Below are positions 42,347-50,884 of a DNA stretch of 64,000 bases, in pieces. Below the pieces are notes generated by a model, which saw only the letters and a program-made list of their open reading frames with translations, made no database searches and was not told where the DNA came from. Position 1 is the first letter of the stretch. Each line of letters opens with the position of its first letter. The translations under genes and the position numbers were made by a program. This DNA is from M3007 sp044347755 (GTDB lineage Bacteria > Bacteroidota > Bacteroidia > Chitinophagales > Saprospiraceae), in NCBI GenBank assembly GCA_044347755.1, contig JBIKUE010000003.1:1-64000 (forward strand). The letters run 5' to 3'.

Positions 42347-42937
42347 ATGAAAATCAACATTTTCTTGGGCATTCTGGTCATCACATTGGCTATTCTTACT
42401 TGTAAAAACATTCAAAAAACCAAGGATAGCGAAGTTGCTGTTCCTGCTCCTCCTGTTCAGGAACAGGAACAATACGGCTTTAAGGCCTCACATGTCATTG
42501 AAGGCGAACGGGCTGACACCATCCAGGGTACACTGCAGATCAAAAGAGCACCTAAAATGGTACAAGTGCCTGTTGATGTACTGCCTCCGCCTACAGCCAG
42601 TAAAAGAGCGTACCTAAGCACCGGATGGTGGCACCTGAATATGGCCTACCAGCCCAGTGATACCACTGTTCACCAAAATTACCAGTGCAAATGGTTGCGA
42701 TTCCGGGAAGACCAAACCTTTGATGTTCTCATTAAAGGGAAGGTGGTAGATACAGGCAGGTGGAATTTTGATTCAGCCCATAATGAGATCCTATTGTCTT
42801 GTAAGGATCCTTATATCAATAATTCCTGGAGTGTTCAGGAAAAGGGATTTGTTATGATTTGGAAAGGAAATACCTCAATCAATGTGACGGGGATTCAGGT
42901 TCGGGTGATTGGATCCAGGGGCGAGCCGGAGTGGTAG
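42347..42937 (+). CDS. Hypothetical lipoprotein
   Basis: The 196-residue product starts MKINIFLGILVITLAILTCKN, a lipoprotein signal with Cys20 in the lipobox ILTC. The mature part holds a Pro-rich linker and a C-terminal half (WWHLNMAYQPSD, CKWLRFREDQTFDVLIKG, RWNFDSAHNEILLSC) that looks like a small lipocalin-like beta domain. No named family is recognised. It starts nine bases after the tRNA terminator; the TAAAAG before the ATG gives no strong ribosome site. Confidence 0.72.
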   Translation: MKINIFLGILVITLAILTCKNIQKTKDSEVAVPAPPVQEQEQYGFKASHVIEGERADTIQGTLQIKRAPKMVQVPVDVLPPPTASKRAYLSTGWWHLNMAYQPSDTTVHQNYQCKWLRFREDQTFDVLIKGKVVDTGRWNFDSAHNEILLSCKDPYINNSWSVQEKGFVMIWKGNTSINVTGIQVRVIGSRGEPEW

Positions 42938-42966
42938 GGGGTTATGGGGTTTATGGGGTTTATGGC
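42938..42966 (+). repeat. Short tandem repeat (GGGGTTTAT)
   Basis: Three copies of GGGGTT(T)AT lie between the lipoprotein stop and the DUF5995 start. Slippage could change the spacing of the two genes. Confidence 0.6.
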
Positions 42967-42984
42967 AATTTACCGTTTAAATAT

Positions 42985-43740
42985 ATGGCTGTTAATAGCA
43001 TTCAGGAGGTACTAAGTAAATTGGAGGAGATTATCCGGCAGGCCAAGGAGGAACAATCTTCCATCGGCTACTTTGCTGCGCTTTATTACCGCATGACATT
43101 GGCTGTAAGCGAAGCCATTCAAAGGGGTGAGTTTGAAAATGGCTCCAGGATGGAACAAATGGACGTGGTCTTTGCGCGCCGTTATTTTAATGCCCTCGAA
43201 TCCTGGCAGTCTGGACAGGCTACTACCCTTTCCTGGAAGATTGCATTTGAAGCTACGCAAAATCCTAATCTTACGGTCATGCAGCACTTGTTGCTTGGTA
43301 TGAATGCCCATATCAATCTGGATCTGGGCATAGCAGCAGCAGCCATTCGACAAAAAGATGCCATTTTCGGCATGCGCAAGGATTTCATGCATATCAACGG
43401 CATCATTGAGCGGCTAACCAACAAAACACAGGAGCAATTGGGTGCTATTTGGCTGCCTTTCACCTGGCTTGACCGGCTCTTCCGTTCCGAAGATGAAGGA
43501 TGGATTGGGTTCAGTATTCGCATTGCCAGGGGCACTGCCTGGAAAAGCGCACAATTGTTGGCTTTTGCCCCCGACAGAAACGCTGAAAAACAAATTATTC
43601 AGCAAATTGACCAGCATACTGCTTTCCTGGCAGGAAGGTTGGAGAAACCCGGTTTTTGGCTGGGAATCCTATTGTCCTGGATGCGCCGTTCTGAAAGGGG
43701 CAGTATCAGCGACAAAATTGATGTCCTGGAAAAGGGTTGA
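42985..43740 (+). CDS. DUF5995 family protein
   Basis: From ATG 42985 the 251-residue product begins MAVNSIQEVLSKLEEIIRQAKEEQSSIGYFAALYYRMTLAV. The pattern MDVVFARRYFNALESW, MQHLLLGMNAHINLDLGIAAA and FMHINGIIERL, with conserved His residues, is that of DUF5995, an all-alpha family with no known function in which the His-rich motifs suggest metal or haem binding. The reading frame extends upstream to 42859 but that part overlaps the lipoprotein and has no protein-like character. Confidence 0.8.
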   Translation: MAVNSIQEVLSKLEEIIRQAKEEQSSIGYFAALYYRMTLAVSEAIQRGEFENGSRMEQMDVVFARRYFNALESWQSGQATTLSWKIAFEATQNPNLTVMQHLLLGMNAHINLDLGIAAAAIRQKDAIFGMRKDFMHINGIIERLTNKTQEQLGAIWLPFTWLDRLFRSEDEGWIGFSIRIARGTAWKSAQLLAFAPDRNAEKQIIQQIDQHTAFLAGRLEKPGFWLGILLSWMRRSERGSISDKIDVLEKG

Positions 43741-43839
43741 TCAATCCTGAATCATCATTTTTCAGAACATGTTTGACGATGCATTGTTTGTACGGGAATA
43801 TTTGGAAGCATTGATCCACATTTTCCTCAATGCATACGC

Positions 43840-43847
43840 TACCTTTG
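43840..43847 (+). promoter_or_regulatory. -7 box (TACCTTTG) for the ferredoxin gene
   Basis: TACCTTTG lies 36 bases before ATG 43884. It falls inside the longer in-frame extension from 43830, which supports the shorter start. Confidence 0.55.
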
Positions 43848-43883
43848 CGCACCCGTTTACTACCAAACTTTATTTACCTCTTT

Positions 43884-44225
43884 ATGGCGGTCGTCCATTT
43901 TCAATTTGAAGATACCAGCATTGCACCCAAAACTGTTGAAGGCAACTTTGAAGATCAGTCCATTCTGGAACTGACAGAAGAGTATGATGTTCACCTGAAT
44001 CATAACTGCGGTGGTGTGTGTGCCTGCTCTACTTGTCATGTTTATATCGAGAAGGGAGATCAATTCCTGGAAGAGATATCAGACAAAGAAGAAGACTTTA
44101 TCGATCGCGCCATCAACCCGCGACTGGAAAGCCGTCTCGGCTGTCAGTGTATCATTCTGGACAACAAGGCTGAGATTACAGTCACCATCCCAGACCAGCG
44201 CCGAATCATCGGCCACGAACATTAA
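43884..44225 (+). CDS. fdx: [2Fe-2S] ferredoxin, adrenodoxin/Isc type
   Basis: The 113-residue protein has the adrenodoxin-type ligand set: NCGGVCACSTC (C-x5-C-x2-C) and the fourth Cys in SRLGCQCII. Isc-type ferredoxins supply electrons for iron-sulfur cluster assembly. It is followed by iscX, as in isc operons, though iscS, iscU, hscA and hscB are absent from the window. Confidence 0.88.
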   Translation: MAVVHFQFEDTSIAPKTVEGNFEDQSILELTEEYDVHLNHNCGGVCACSTCHVYIEKGDQFLEEISDKEEDFIDRAINPRLESRLGCQCIILDNKAEITVTIPDQRRIIGHEH

Positions 44226-44278
44226 CCACATTAACCACATTCCCCACATTAACCACATTAACCACATTCCCCACATTA
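44220..44278 (+). repeat. Tandem 9-base repeats between fdx and iscX
   Basis: The whole spacer is six copies of a 9-mer, ATTAACCAC or ATTCCCCAC, arranged as two copies of a 27-base unit. The first copy supplies the fdx stop codon. Confidence 0.85.
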
Positions 44279-44280
44279 TC

Positions 44281-44529
44281 ATGGCTTTTCAGGATTTTGA
44301 CAATATGCCCATAAGCTGGGCTGACCACGAAGATGTAGCAATGGCATTGTATGAGCGTTTCGGCGAGGAGTTTGATGAAAGCAAGATCTACCGCATCCGG
44401 TTTACCGACTTATTGCAGTGGATTCTCGAAATACCTCATTTTGAGGGAAAACGAGAGGACTCCAGTGAAGGCCATCTCGAACAGATACAAGCTAAATGGG
44501 TCTACGAATGGAGAGCCAACAACAAGTAA
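44281..44529 (+). CDS. iscX: Iron-sulfur cluster assembly protein IscX
   Basis: The 82-residue product contains PISWADHEDVAMALYERFGEEFDESKIYRIRFTDLLQWILEIPHFEG, which aligns with IscX (YfhJ), the small acidic protein that binds IscS and iron. The Trp after RFTDLLQ and the acidic surface are kept. The C-terminus is longer than in Escherichia coli (66 residues). It starts just after a tandem-repeat spacer, so translation could be sensitive to repeat number. Confidence 0.88.
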   Translation: MAFQDFDNMPISWADHEDVAMALYERFGEEFDESKIYRIRFTDLLQWILEIPHFEGKREDSSEGHLEQIQAKWVYEWRANNK

Positions 44530-44669
44530 ATCCAGGATTTTCTCCTGAAAAGCCTGAGGGTGGCATCCCGCTTCCTCCAGTAGGCATACCTTCTGTAACT
44601 GGTGGTGTGTCTTTTGGGGATGACCATGCAGATGCTGTACAATTTGAATTAGCCAGGGTGTTTGATAAA

Positions 44670-45158
44670 ATGAAAGCGGTTAAAGCTTTTGTTTTTGATG
44701 TAGATGGCGTTCTTACCGACAATGGTATCCAGATTACAGAAGCGGGGGAATACCTGCGCACCATGAATGTCCGTGATGGCCAGGCCATCAAATGGGCAGT
44801 TGCTGCCGGATACCAAATTGGTATCATTACAGGAGGCGCTTCTGAAGGCGTAAAAAAACGGCTTACACAACACCTTGGCATTCAGGAATATTATTCCGGG
44901 ATTAGCGACAAAAGCATTGCATATCAATCTTTTATGCAAAGAACCGGGATTAAGCCCACAGAAATATGCTATATGGGCGATGACTTGCCTGACCTTCCAC
45001 CCCTTCGCAAATCAGCCCTTGCTGCTTGTCCGGCAGATGCTGTGCCGGAAGTATTGGCCGTAAGTGACTATGTTTCTCCTTATCCAGGAGGAGCCGGTTG
45101 TGTGAGAGACCTGCTGGAAAAAGTGATGAAGCTCCAAGGCAAATGGCCCAAGTATTAA
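44670..45158 (+). CDS. KdsC-like HAD phosphatase (3-deoxy-D-manno-octulosonate 8-phosphate phosphatase family)
   Basis: The HAD motif I is FVFDVDGVLTDN (nucleophile and acid Asp pair), motif II is IITGG, and motif III/IV ICYMGDDLPDL. LRTMNVRDGQAIKWAV is typical of KdsC. KdsC removes phosphate from KDO-8-P for lipopolysaccharide. ATG 44670 is a conservative start; ATG 44508 or 44496, which would overlap iscX, or GTG near 44658 are possible, since related proteins often have 10-15 extra residues before motif I. Confidence 0.82.
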   Translation: MKAVKAFVFDVDGVLTDNGIQITEAGEYLRTMNVRDGQAIKWAVAAGYQIGIITGGASEGVKKRLTQHLGIQEYYSGISDKSIAYQSFMQRTGIKPTEICYMGDDLPDLPPLRKSALAACPADAVPEVLAVSDYVSPYPGGAGCVRDLLEKVMKLQGKWPKY

Positions 45159-45213
45159 TTGCATCTATAAACGCCCATAAACCTCATCAACCCATCAACA
45201 CCTAAAATCTCCT

Positions 45214-46098
45214 ATGCATTTACTCGACGGAAAAGTTCTTTCTGAACAAATCAAACTAGAACTGGCAGCAGAAGTAGAGCAAATCAAGCTTCAGGGCGGT
45301 AAAATCCCACATTTGGCAGCTATTATTGTTGGCGAAAATCCGGCAAGTCAGGTGTATGTAGCCTCCAAAATCAAATCCTGCGAACAAGTAGGGTTCAAAA
45401 GTACCCTGATCCGCTGCGAAGCAGATACCAGTCAGGAGGAGTTGCTTAAAATCGTGGAAAGCCTGAATCAGGATCCCGACGTAGATGGCTTCATCGTTCA
45501 GTTGCCGCTGCCCAAACACATCAATGAAGAAGCTGTTACCCTGGCGATCAAGCCGGAAAAAGATGTAGACGGTTTCCACCCGGTTAATTTTGGTCGAATG
45601 GCGCAAGGGTTGCCGGCCTTCCTTCCTGCTACTCCAATGGGCATTCTGGAAATGCTCAAACGATACAACATTGAAACTTCCGGAAAACATTGCGTGGTGA
45701 TTGGCAGAAGCAATATCGTGGGTACTCCTATGAGCATCTTGCTTTCCAGAAAAGGCTACCCTGGCGATTGCACCGTTACTTTGACGCATTCCCGGACTAA
45801 AGACCTGGCGGCAGAAGTTCGCAGGGCAGATATTGTGGTAGCTGCTATTGGTATACCCGAGTTTGTAAAGGGCGACTGGGTTAAGGAAGGCGCTGTGGTG
45901 ATTGATGTTGGCATTAATCGTATTCCTGACGACACCAAAAAATCTGGCACCCGTATTGCCGGAGATGTTGATTTTGAACAAGTTGCACCTCGCAGCAGTT
46001 TCATCACCCCTGTGCCTGGCGGGGTAGGATTAATGACGGTGACTTCACTGTTGATGAATACCTTGAAGGCGTCCAGAGGGGAAATTTATGCGCATTAA
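45214..46098 (+). CDS. folD: Bifunctional methylenetetrahydrofolate dehydrogenase/cyclohydrolase
   Basis: The 294-residue enzyme interconverts methylene-, methenyl- and formyl-tetrahydrofolate. The catalytic YVxxK motif is YVASKIKSC, with Lys essential; the substrate motif is PEKDVDGFHP; the NAD(P) motif is VVIGRSNIVGTPM; and the end has TPVPGGVGLMTVTSLLMNT. It is in the folate one-carbon network with gcvP elsewhere in the window. Confidence 0.96.
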   Translation: MHLLDGKVLSEQIKLELAAEVEQIKLQGGKIPHLAAIIVGENPASQVYVASKIKSCEQVGFKSTLIRCEADTSQEELLKIVESLNQDPDVDGFIVQLPLPKHINEEAVTLAIKPEKDVDGFHPVNFGRMAQGLPAFLPATPMGILEMLKRYNIETSGKHCVVIGRSNIVGTPMSILLSRKGYPGDCTVTLTHSRTKDLAAEVRRADIVVAAIGIPEFVKGDWVKEGAVVIDVGINRIPDDTKKSGTRIAGDVDFEQVAPRSSFITPVPGGVGLMTVTSLLMNTLKASRGEIYAH

Positions 46099-46107
46099 AC
46101 ATATCAG

Positions 46108-46144
46108 ATTCGGGGAGGAGCACTTAATTAACATCTCCCCGAAT
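46108..46144. repeat. Hairpin between folD and the DUF1573 gene
   Basis: ATTCGGGGAG pairs exactly with CTCCCCGAAT at 46135-46144 across 17 bases. It lies between convergent genes and includes the last codons of the minus-strand gene; there is no long T-run. Confidence 0.65.
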
Positions 46145-46501
46145 CCATAATATTTCAGCCTTCCGTTGTTTGTTGAAAAAAACCCGGATCTTTTTACTGA
46201 AGCTACCACGCTGGTAGGCATCATATTCCACTACTATTTCTCCTTCGGCACCGGAAGCAATCTCTCCTTCCGTCCAGGTAGCGGCTGTACATCCGCAAGT
46301 TGTTCTTACGTTTTCAATAAGGATGGGCTCAGAATGGATGTTTTTAAACCGGAAGATGAATGTTTGAGGGCGCTCATGCCTCATTTTACCAAAATCGTGG
46401 TCTTTTTCCGTTTGCCATGATACAATTGGCGTTGCGGAAACTGTATTAGAAGCCGCATGGAGTTGAAAGGCCATCGCCAGTTGAAAAAACATTACGAACA
46501 T
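46124..46501 (-). CDS. DUF1573 family protein
   Basis: The 125-residue secreted protein (signal MFVMFFQLAMAFQLHA) has the DUF1573 pattern: HDFGKMRHERPQTFIFRFKNIHSEPILIENVRTTCGCTAATW. The VRTTCGCT strand with CGC is the family hallmark, an immunoglobulin-like (ASPM/SPD-2/Hydin-like) beta domain. Function is unknown. Confidence 0.85.
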   Translation of the reverse strand: MFVMFFQLAMAFQLHAASNTVSATPIVSWQTEKDHDFGKMRHERPQTFIFRFKNIHSEPILIENVRTTCGCTAATWTEGEIASGAEGEIVVEYDAYQRGSFSKKIRVFFNKQRKAEILWIRGDVN

Positions 46502-46622
46502 AAATCTTTGACATTTTATCGAGGCTCTCTGTAACCTCAGATGATTAATGTGTGTCCAAGTTGAAATTGAAACGCAAAGACCTTAATTCTCTGTATCATT
46601 CCAAAACAAAAATCAAAATACC

Positions 46623-47360
46623 ATGCGCAATTTGCTAATTTTCATGCTTTTAGTGGGATTATTTGTCATCGGCAACCGCACTTGTAACGGTGTGCATTGG
46701 GGATTTGGCGGTGTAAAAGGTGAAGGCCCTGTGCAAACAGAATCACGTACCATCGATAACTTCCGGGGTGTTCTGTTAGATCTATCTGCTGATGTAGAAA
46801 TTACCATGGGAGAATCTTTCGCCCTTGAGGTTTCAGCCCAGCAAAATCTGTTGCCACTGATCCAAACCAAGTCCGAAAATGGAAATCTGAAAATTTTCAG
46901 CACTGAAAACTACAACAATTCTGAACCAATTAAGATCCGCATTACGATGTCAGCCCTTGACCAGCTTGCAGTTTCCGGAAGTGGTTCTATAAAGGTTACC
47001 AATGCTTTTAACACTGATAAATTGGACATCAGTATTGGTGGTTCAGGCGAAGTATTTTGCACGCAGGCCACTGTCAACTCCTTGCATACAGCTGTTTCAG
47101 GGAGCGGCGAAATTACCCTGGGCGGAAAATGCAACGACTGGTCCGCAGATATTTCAGGGAGCGGCGAAGTGAAAGCTAAATCTTTCACCACCAATACTTT
47201 GAATGCAAGTATTTCTGGCTCTGGAACAATTACAGGTGATGTGGTTACTTCACTCACTGCAAATGTTTCCGGCTACGGGAATGTGTATTACAGTGGATCG
47301 CCTACCGTGAATTCCAGTGTAAGCGGTTCTGGCGAAGTCAAAAAGATTGAAGCTCAATAA
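46623..47360 (+). CDS. DUF2807 head-GIN-domain protein
   Basis: The 245-residue product has a signal peptide (MRNLLIFMLLVGLFVIG) and then the DUF2807 beta-helix-like domain with a repeated [VIS]SGSG motif (AVSGSGSIKV, GGSGEVFC, AVSGSGEITLGG, SGSGEVKA, SGSGTITG). It is expected at the cell surface, and the family is often called putative auto-transporter adhesin, which is not shown here. It has no operon partner. Confidence 0.88.
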   Translation: MRNLLIFMLLVGLFVIGNRTCNGVHWGFGGVKGEGPVQTESRTIDNFRGVLLDLSADVEITMGESFALEVSAQQNLLPLIQTKSENGNLKIFSTENYNNSEPIKIRITMSALDQLAVSGSGSIKVTNAFNTDKLDISIGGSGEVFCTQATVNSLHTAVSGSGEITLGGKCNDWSADISGSGEVKAKSFTTNTLNASISGSGTITGDVVTSLTANVSGYGNVYYSGSPTVNSSVSGSGEVKKIEAQ

Positions 47361-47370
47361 ATTAAATAGA

Positions 47371-47439
47371 AAAGGGTGGCTCAAGGGTTGCACTAGCCGA
47401 AATACTCAGCCAAAGCAGCCCTTGAGCCACCCTTTTTTT
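47371..47439. terminator. Bidirectional intrinsic terminator
   Basis: AAAGGGTGGCTCAAGGG and CCCTTGAGCCACCCTTT form a 17-bp perfect arm pair around about 34 bases, with A-rich and T-rich flanks, between convergent genes. Confidence 0.85.
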
Positions 47440-47440
47440 G

Positions 47441-48439
47441 TTATTGCTTAATAAACTTGCCGGTATAAGTAGCCTGTGAGCCGGTAATTTTAACCAAATA
47501 AATACCTGCTGGCAGACTTGCTGTATTCAGGGACACCAAGCTTCCCTGTGCATCAAAATCAGTCTGAAACCGTTGACCGTTCAAGGCAAATAATTCAACC
47601 GCTACCGCCTGATCCACAGCAAGATCCAAAACGGCTGTTGCTGTGGCAGGATTAGGGAATATCTGAAGTTGTTTAGGAGCAGATTCCGTTGTAGAAGTGA
47701 GAACCGGATCAAAACGAGTTCCACTGTTAAGCACGGCCTTAGTATCTACTTCTTTGACAAAAGCCAATACATATATTTCATCCGGGTTCCAATTATTGCT
47801 TACACTATAAGAAAAGTCGTATTCAACGATTTCACCTGCATTCGGAACGGCAAACGCATTGCCCTGCACTGCTGTCAGCATTTTTCTGAAAACATTGTGG
47901 TGCATGGATTCTCCATTACCCGTTTGCTGATTGATCTTTTTTTCAACAATTGCTACAAACAACTTGTAATTACCTGCAGGAATTGCATCCAAAGCTTTGG
48001 CTGTAACTTTTACCTGTCGGGCGTTATTGGGCCCGGTTTCCGTAACTTTTATATGCAATGGGCTCGTTTGATTCAGATAAGTTAGCAACTTGGCCTCCGA
48101 TAAAATAGGATTGGACGGATTCTGGTATGTGCCATTCAGCGCTATAGATGGGGTGCCTGCAACAGGATAAAGGTTGGTCCATGCAGTATTTTCAGCTGTA
48201 TTAGCCTGATAAAACACGCAGGAAGAGTACGGGAACATTGGGTGAATGCTCACATGGTGTACATCGTCTGCATATTGTGCTTGGTTAATTAGGTTGAAGA
48301 ATGCCGGGTTTCTGCTAGCGCAGGAACTGCAATTTGAATTCGTAAAGTGCTCGATCAATACATACTTCTTAGCTGTAACCTGACCGAAGGCAATGGAAAA
48401 AGTGCCCAAAAAGAGCAAAAGAGAAAGGATTTTTTTCAT
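47441..48439 (-). CDS. Omp28-like surface protein with T9SS type A sorting domain
   Basis: The 332-residue protein has a signal peptide (MKKILSLLLFLGTFSIAFG) and an Omp28-type domain with a thioredoxin-like motif C-x2-C (NCSSCASRN), VHHVSIHPMF and GTPSIALNG (cis-Pro). The C-terminal 80 residues (IFPNPATATAVLDL, VELFALNGQRFQTDF, LPAGIYLVKITG) are a T9SS type A signal. It probably acts at the surface; a disulfide role is possible from the CxxC. Confidence 0.87.
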   Translation of the reverse strand: MKKILSLLLFLGTFSIAFGQVTAKKYVLIEHFTNSNCSSCASRNPAFFNLINQAQYADDVHHVSIHPMFPYSSCVFYQANTAENTAWTNLYPVAGTPSIALNGTYQNPSNPILSEAKLLTYLNQTSPLHIKVTETGPNNARQVKVTAKALDAIPAGNYKLFVAIVEKKINQQTGNGESMHHNVFRKMLTAVQGNAFAVPNAGEIVEYDFSYSVSNNWNPDEIYVLAFVKEVDTKAVLNSGTRFDPVLTSTTESAPKQLQIFPNPATATAVLDLAVDQAVAVELFALNGQRFQTDFDAQGSLVSLNTASLPAGIYLVKITGSQATYTGKFIKQ

Positions 48440-48467
48440 AATTTGAGTAGATTTTAAATCTGATAAA

Positions 48468-48475
48468 CAAAGGTA
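48468..48475 (-). promoter_or_regulatory. -7 box (TACCTTTG) for the Omp28-like gene
   Basis: The minus strand reads TACCTTTG 29 bases upstream of ATG 48439. No well-spaced -33 element is clear. Confidence 0.45.
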
Positions 48476-48599
48476 TTGACTTTACAATCAACCATGCTAA
48501 ATGTCAGAATTGAGAGTGCCTGAAATGTCGCCTTGCGAACCTTTCCAACATTCGTCGTACCTTGCCCCTCGAAAAAATCACTAAAGCAATTCATTGATT

Positions 48600-49457
48600 A
48601 TGTTTCTTCTTGCCATGCCTGATTTCGCTTCCGGCGAAGTATGGGTTAGTTTGTTAACCCTGACGTTTCTGGAAATTGTTCTGGGTGTAGATAACATCAT
48701 TTTTTTAAGTATTGTTTCGGCTAAACTGCCACCACATGAACAGCCCAAAGCCCGAAATATTGGTCTGTTGCTTGCCATGGGCCTGAGGATTATCCTATTG
48801 TTTGGCATTACATGGATTATGAGCATGAATGAACCGCTGTTTCATATTGACTTTTTGGGACTTCACGGTGGATTAACGGGTCAGGGAATTATTCTGCTCA
48901 TAGGAGGGATATTCCTGTTGTATAAAGCCACCAATGAAATTCACCACAAACTGGAGGGGCCTGAAGACAGTGATGACCCTAAGGTTGGAAAAGGGAAAGC
49001 GGCTTTGAATGCAGTAATCATGCAAATAACATTAATTAATGTAGTGTTTTCTTTTGACTCCATTCTTACAGCAGTAGGTATTGCCAATGATCTGGTAGTG
49101 ATGATCCTGGCCATTGTAGCCTCTGTATTAGTCATGATGATATTTTCCGGACCGGTGAGCAAATTTGTGAATGACCATCCAACTGTTCAGATGTTGGGCT
49201 TGTCTTTCCTGATCCTGATCGGATTTTCATTGATCGCTGAGGCTGCCCACCTGGGCCATTTCATCGAAGGATCAGTTCCAAAAGGCTACCTTTACTTTGC
49301 CATATTCTTCTCTTTATTCGTGGAGGTGTTGAATATCCGGATGCGAAAAGTACAAAAACCGATTCAGTTGCACGGATACGCGGAAACAGCAAAGAAACGT
49401 GGGTTATTGGATGAGGATCTACTTGACGAAGAAAAGCAGCAAAATGGCAAAGGGTGA
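48600..49457 (+). CDS. TerC family membrane protein
   Basis: The 285-residue product has about seven membrane segments and the family signature FLEIVLGVDNIIFLSIV, with FSFDSILTAVGI as the second conserved Asp motif. TerC proteins have been linked to metal ion (manganese) export and to tellurite resistance operons; here it is not with ter genes, so metal export is more likely. ATG 48600 is chosen over TTG 48594. The next gene starts six bases after the stop. Confidence 0.88.
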   Translation: MFLLAMPDFASGEVWVSLLTLTFLEIVLGVDNIIFLSIVSAKLPPHEQPKARNIGLLLAMGLRIILLFGITWIMSMNEPLFHIDFLGLHGGLTGQGIILLIGGIFLLYKATNEIHHKLEGPEDSDDPKVGKGKAALNAVIMQITLINVVFSFDSILTAVGIANDLVVMILAIVASVLVMMIFSGPVSKFVNDHPTVQMLGLSFLILIGFSLIAEAAHLGHFIEGSVPKGYLYFAIFFSLFVEVLNIRMRKVQKPIQLHGYAETAKKRGLLDEDLLDEEKQQNGKG

Positions 49458-49463
49458 CCTTAC

Positions 49464-50879
49464 ATGCATATGAGACCAATTATTTTCCCAATAGTGATGG
49501 CAATCCTCTGGGTTGCCTGCCAAAACCAACCATCAACCACTGTGGATCCACAACCCAGCACCCAATCCAGTACTGTGCCAGAGCCGGAATGGGTAAGGAG
49601 TGCTGTATTGTATGAGTGTAATGTACGGCAATTTTCCCCAGAAGGCAATTTCCAGGGGGTAATAGCACAATTGCCAAGACTTAAGGAGTTGGGTATTGAT
49701 GTATTGTGGATCATGCCGATTCATCCGATTGGTGTTGAACGCAGAAAGCAAAAACCCGGAGATGAAGGCAGCCCCTATTCCGTAAAGGATTACTTTAAAG
49801 TCAATCCGGATTTTGGCACAGAAGCTGATTTCAAAAGACTGGTATCAGAAGCCCATACCCTGGGGTTAAAAGTCATTCTGGACTGGGTCCCAAATCACAC
49901 CTCCTGGGATTCTGAATGGAAGGATCAACATCCGGAATATTTTACCAAATACAACGGCGATTTTACAGTACCACTTAATGAGCGCGGTGAACCCATTCCT
50001 GATTGGAGCGATGTGTGTGATCTGGATTACAATAATCCGGCTACCCGAAGTGCAATGATCGAGGCCATGACCTATTGGGTAAAAGGGTGTGACATTGATG
50101 GGTTCAGGGTAGATATGGCCGGTTTGGTTCCTAATATTTTCTGGCAGGAAGCCAGACCTGCATTAGATACAATAAAGAAGCTTTTTATGCTATCTGAATG
50201 GCAAGATGAGCCGGCGCACTTTAACTCCTGCTTTAACGCCAATTATGGCTGGAAATGGAAGGATGTTACCAAAGACATTGCACAGGGAAAACAAAGCGCT
50301 CAATCTTTAGACACCTTGTTGCGGTTCTTAAATGGTTTTTATCCGGAAGGGTACACGCAATTGTACTTCACCCAGAATCACGATGAGAATTCCTGGTCAG
50401 GCACAGAAACAGATTTGTATGGTGCAGCTGCAGACGCCTTTAATGTGCTATCCTTCACCTGGCAGGGTATGCCTATGATTTATTGTGGCCAGGAAGATGG
50501 CTTAACACAAAAACTTGCCTTCTTCACCAGGGATCCTATTCAATGGAAAGGAAATACCAAGACCTCTTTTTATCAAAAGTTGTGTGACCTAAAACACAAC
50601 AATCGGGCGCTCTGGAGTGGGAAACATGGTGGAAAACTGGAAAAAATTGAAACCGACCACGATAATCAGGTTTATGCCTTCACAAGAGAAAAAGATGGCG
50701 ACAGGCTGGTTGTTATCGCGAATCTGAGTGTAAAGCCCTGTTCAGTTACATTAAGGCCAGGCGATGCAGTTGTATCTAACGTTTATCTGAGCGTTTTTGA
50801 AGCCAGCACTGTAGAACTTACCAAGGATATGCAATTAAATTTGAAGCCTTGGGAGTATATCGTATTGACCAATAAGTAA
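49464..50879 (+). CDS. GH13 alpha-amylase family lipoprotein
   Basis: The 471-residue lipoprotein (lipid Cys in ILWVACQ) has the GH13 barrel motifs: LDWVPNHTSWDS (region I), GFRVDMAG with nucleophile Asp217, MLSEWQD with Glu245, and FTQNHDENSW with His306-Asp307. PMIYCGQEDGL is also typical. It should hydrolyse or transfer alpha-glucans at the outer membrane or periplasm. It may be cotranscribed with terC, six bases upstream. Confidence 0.92.
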   Translation: MHMRPIIFPIVMAILWVACQNQPSTTVDPQPSTQSSTVPEPEWVRSAVLYECNVRQFSPEGNFQGVIAQLPRLKELGIDVLWIMPIHPIGVERRKQKPGDEGSPYSVKDYFKVNPDFGTEADFKRLVSEAHTLGLKVILDWVPNHTSWDSEWKDQHPEYFTKYNGDFTVPLNERGEPIPDWSDVCDLDYNNPATRSAMIEAMTYWVKGCDIDGFRVDMAGLVPNIFWQEARPALDTIKKLFMLSEWQDEPAHFNSCFNANYGWKWKDVTKDIAQGKQSAQSLDTLLRFLNGFYPEGYTQLYFTQNHDENSWSGTETDLYGAAADAFNVLSFTWQGMPMIYCGQEDGLTQKLAFFTRDPIQWKGNTKTSFYQKLCDLKHNNRALWSGKHGGKLEKIETDHDNQVYAFTREKDGDRLVVIANLSVKPCSVTLRPGDAVVSNVYLSVFEASTVELTKDMQLNLKPWEYIVLTNK

Positions 50880-50884
50880 GGTAC

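Noticed and set aside
44220..44278. Tandem repeats as a CRISPR array
   Set aside because: The units are only 9 bases long, with no spacers and no cas genes in the window.
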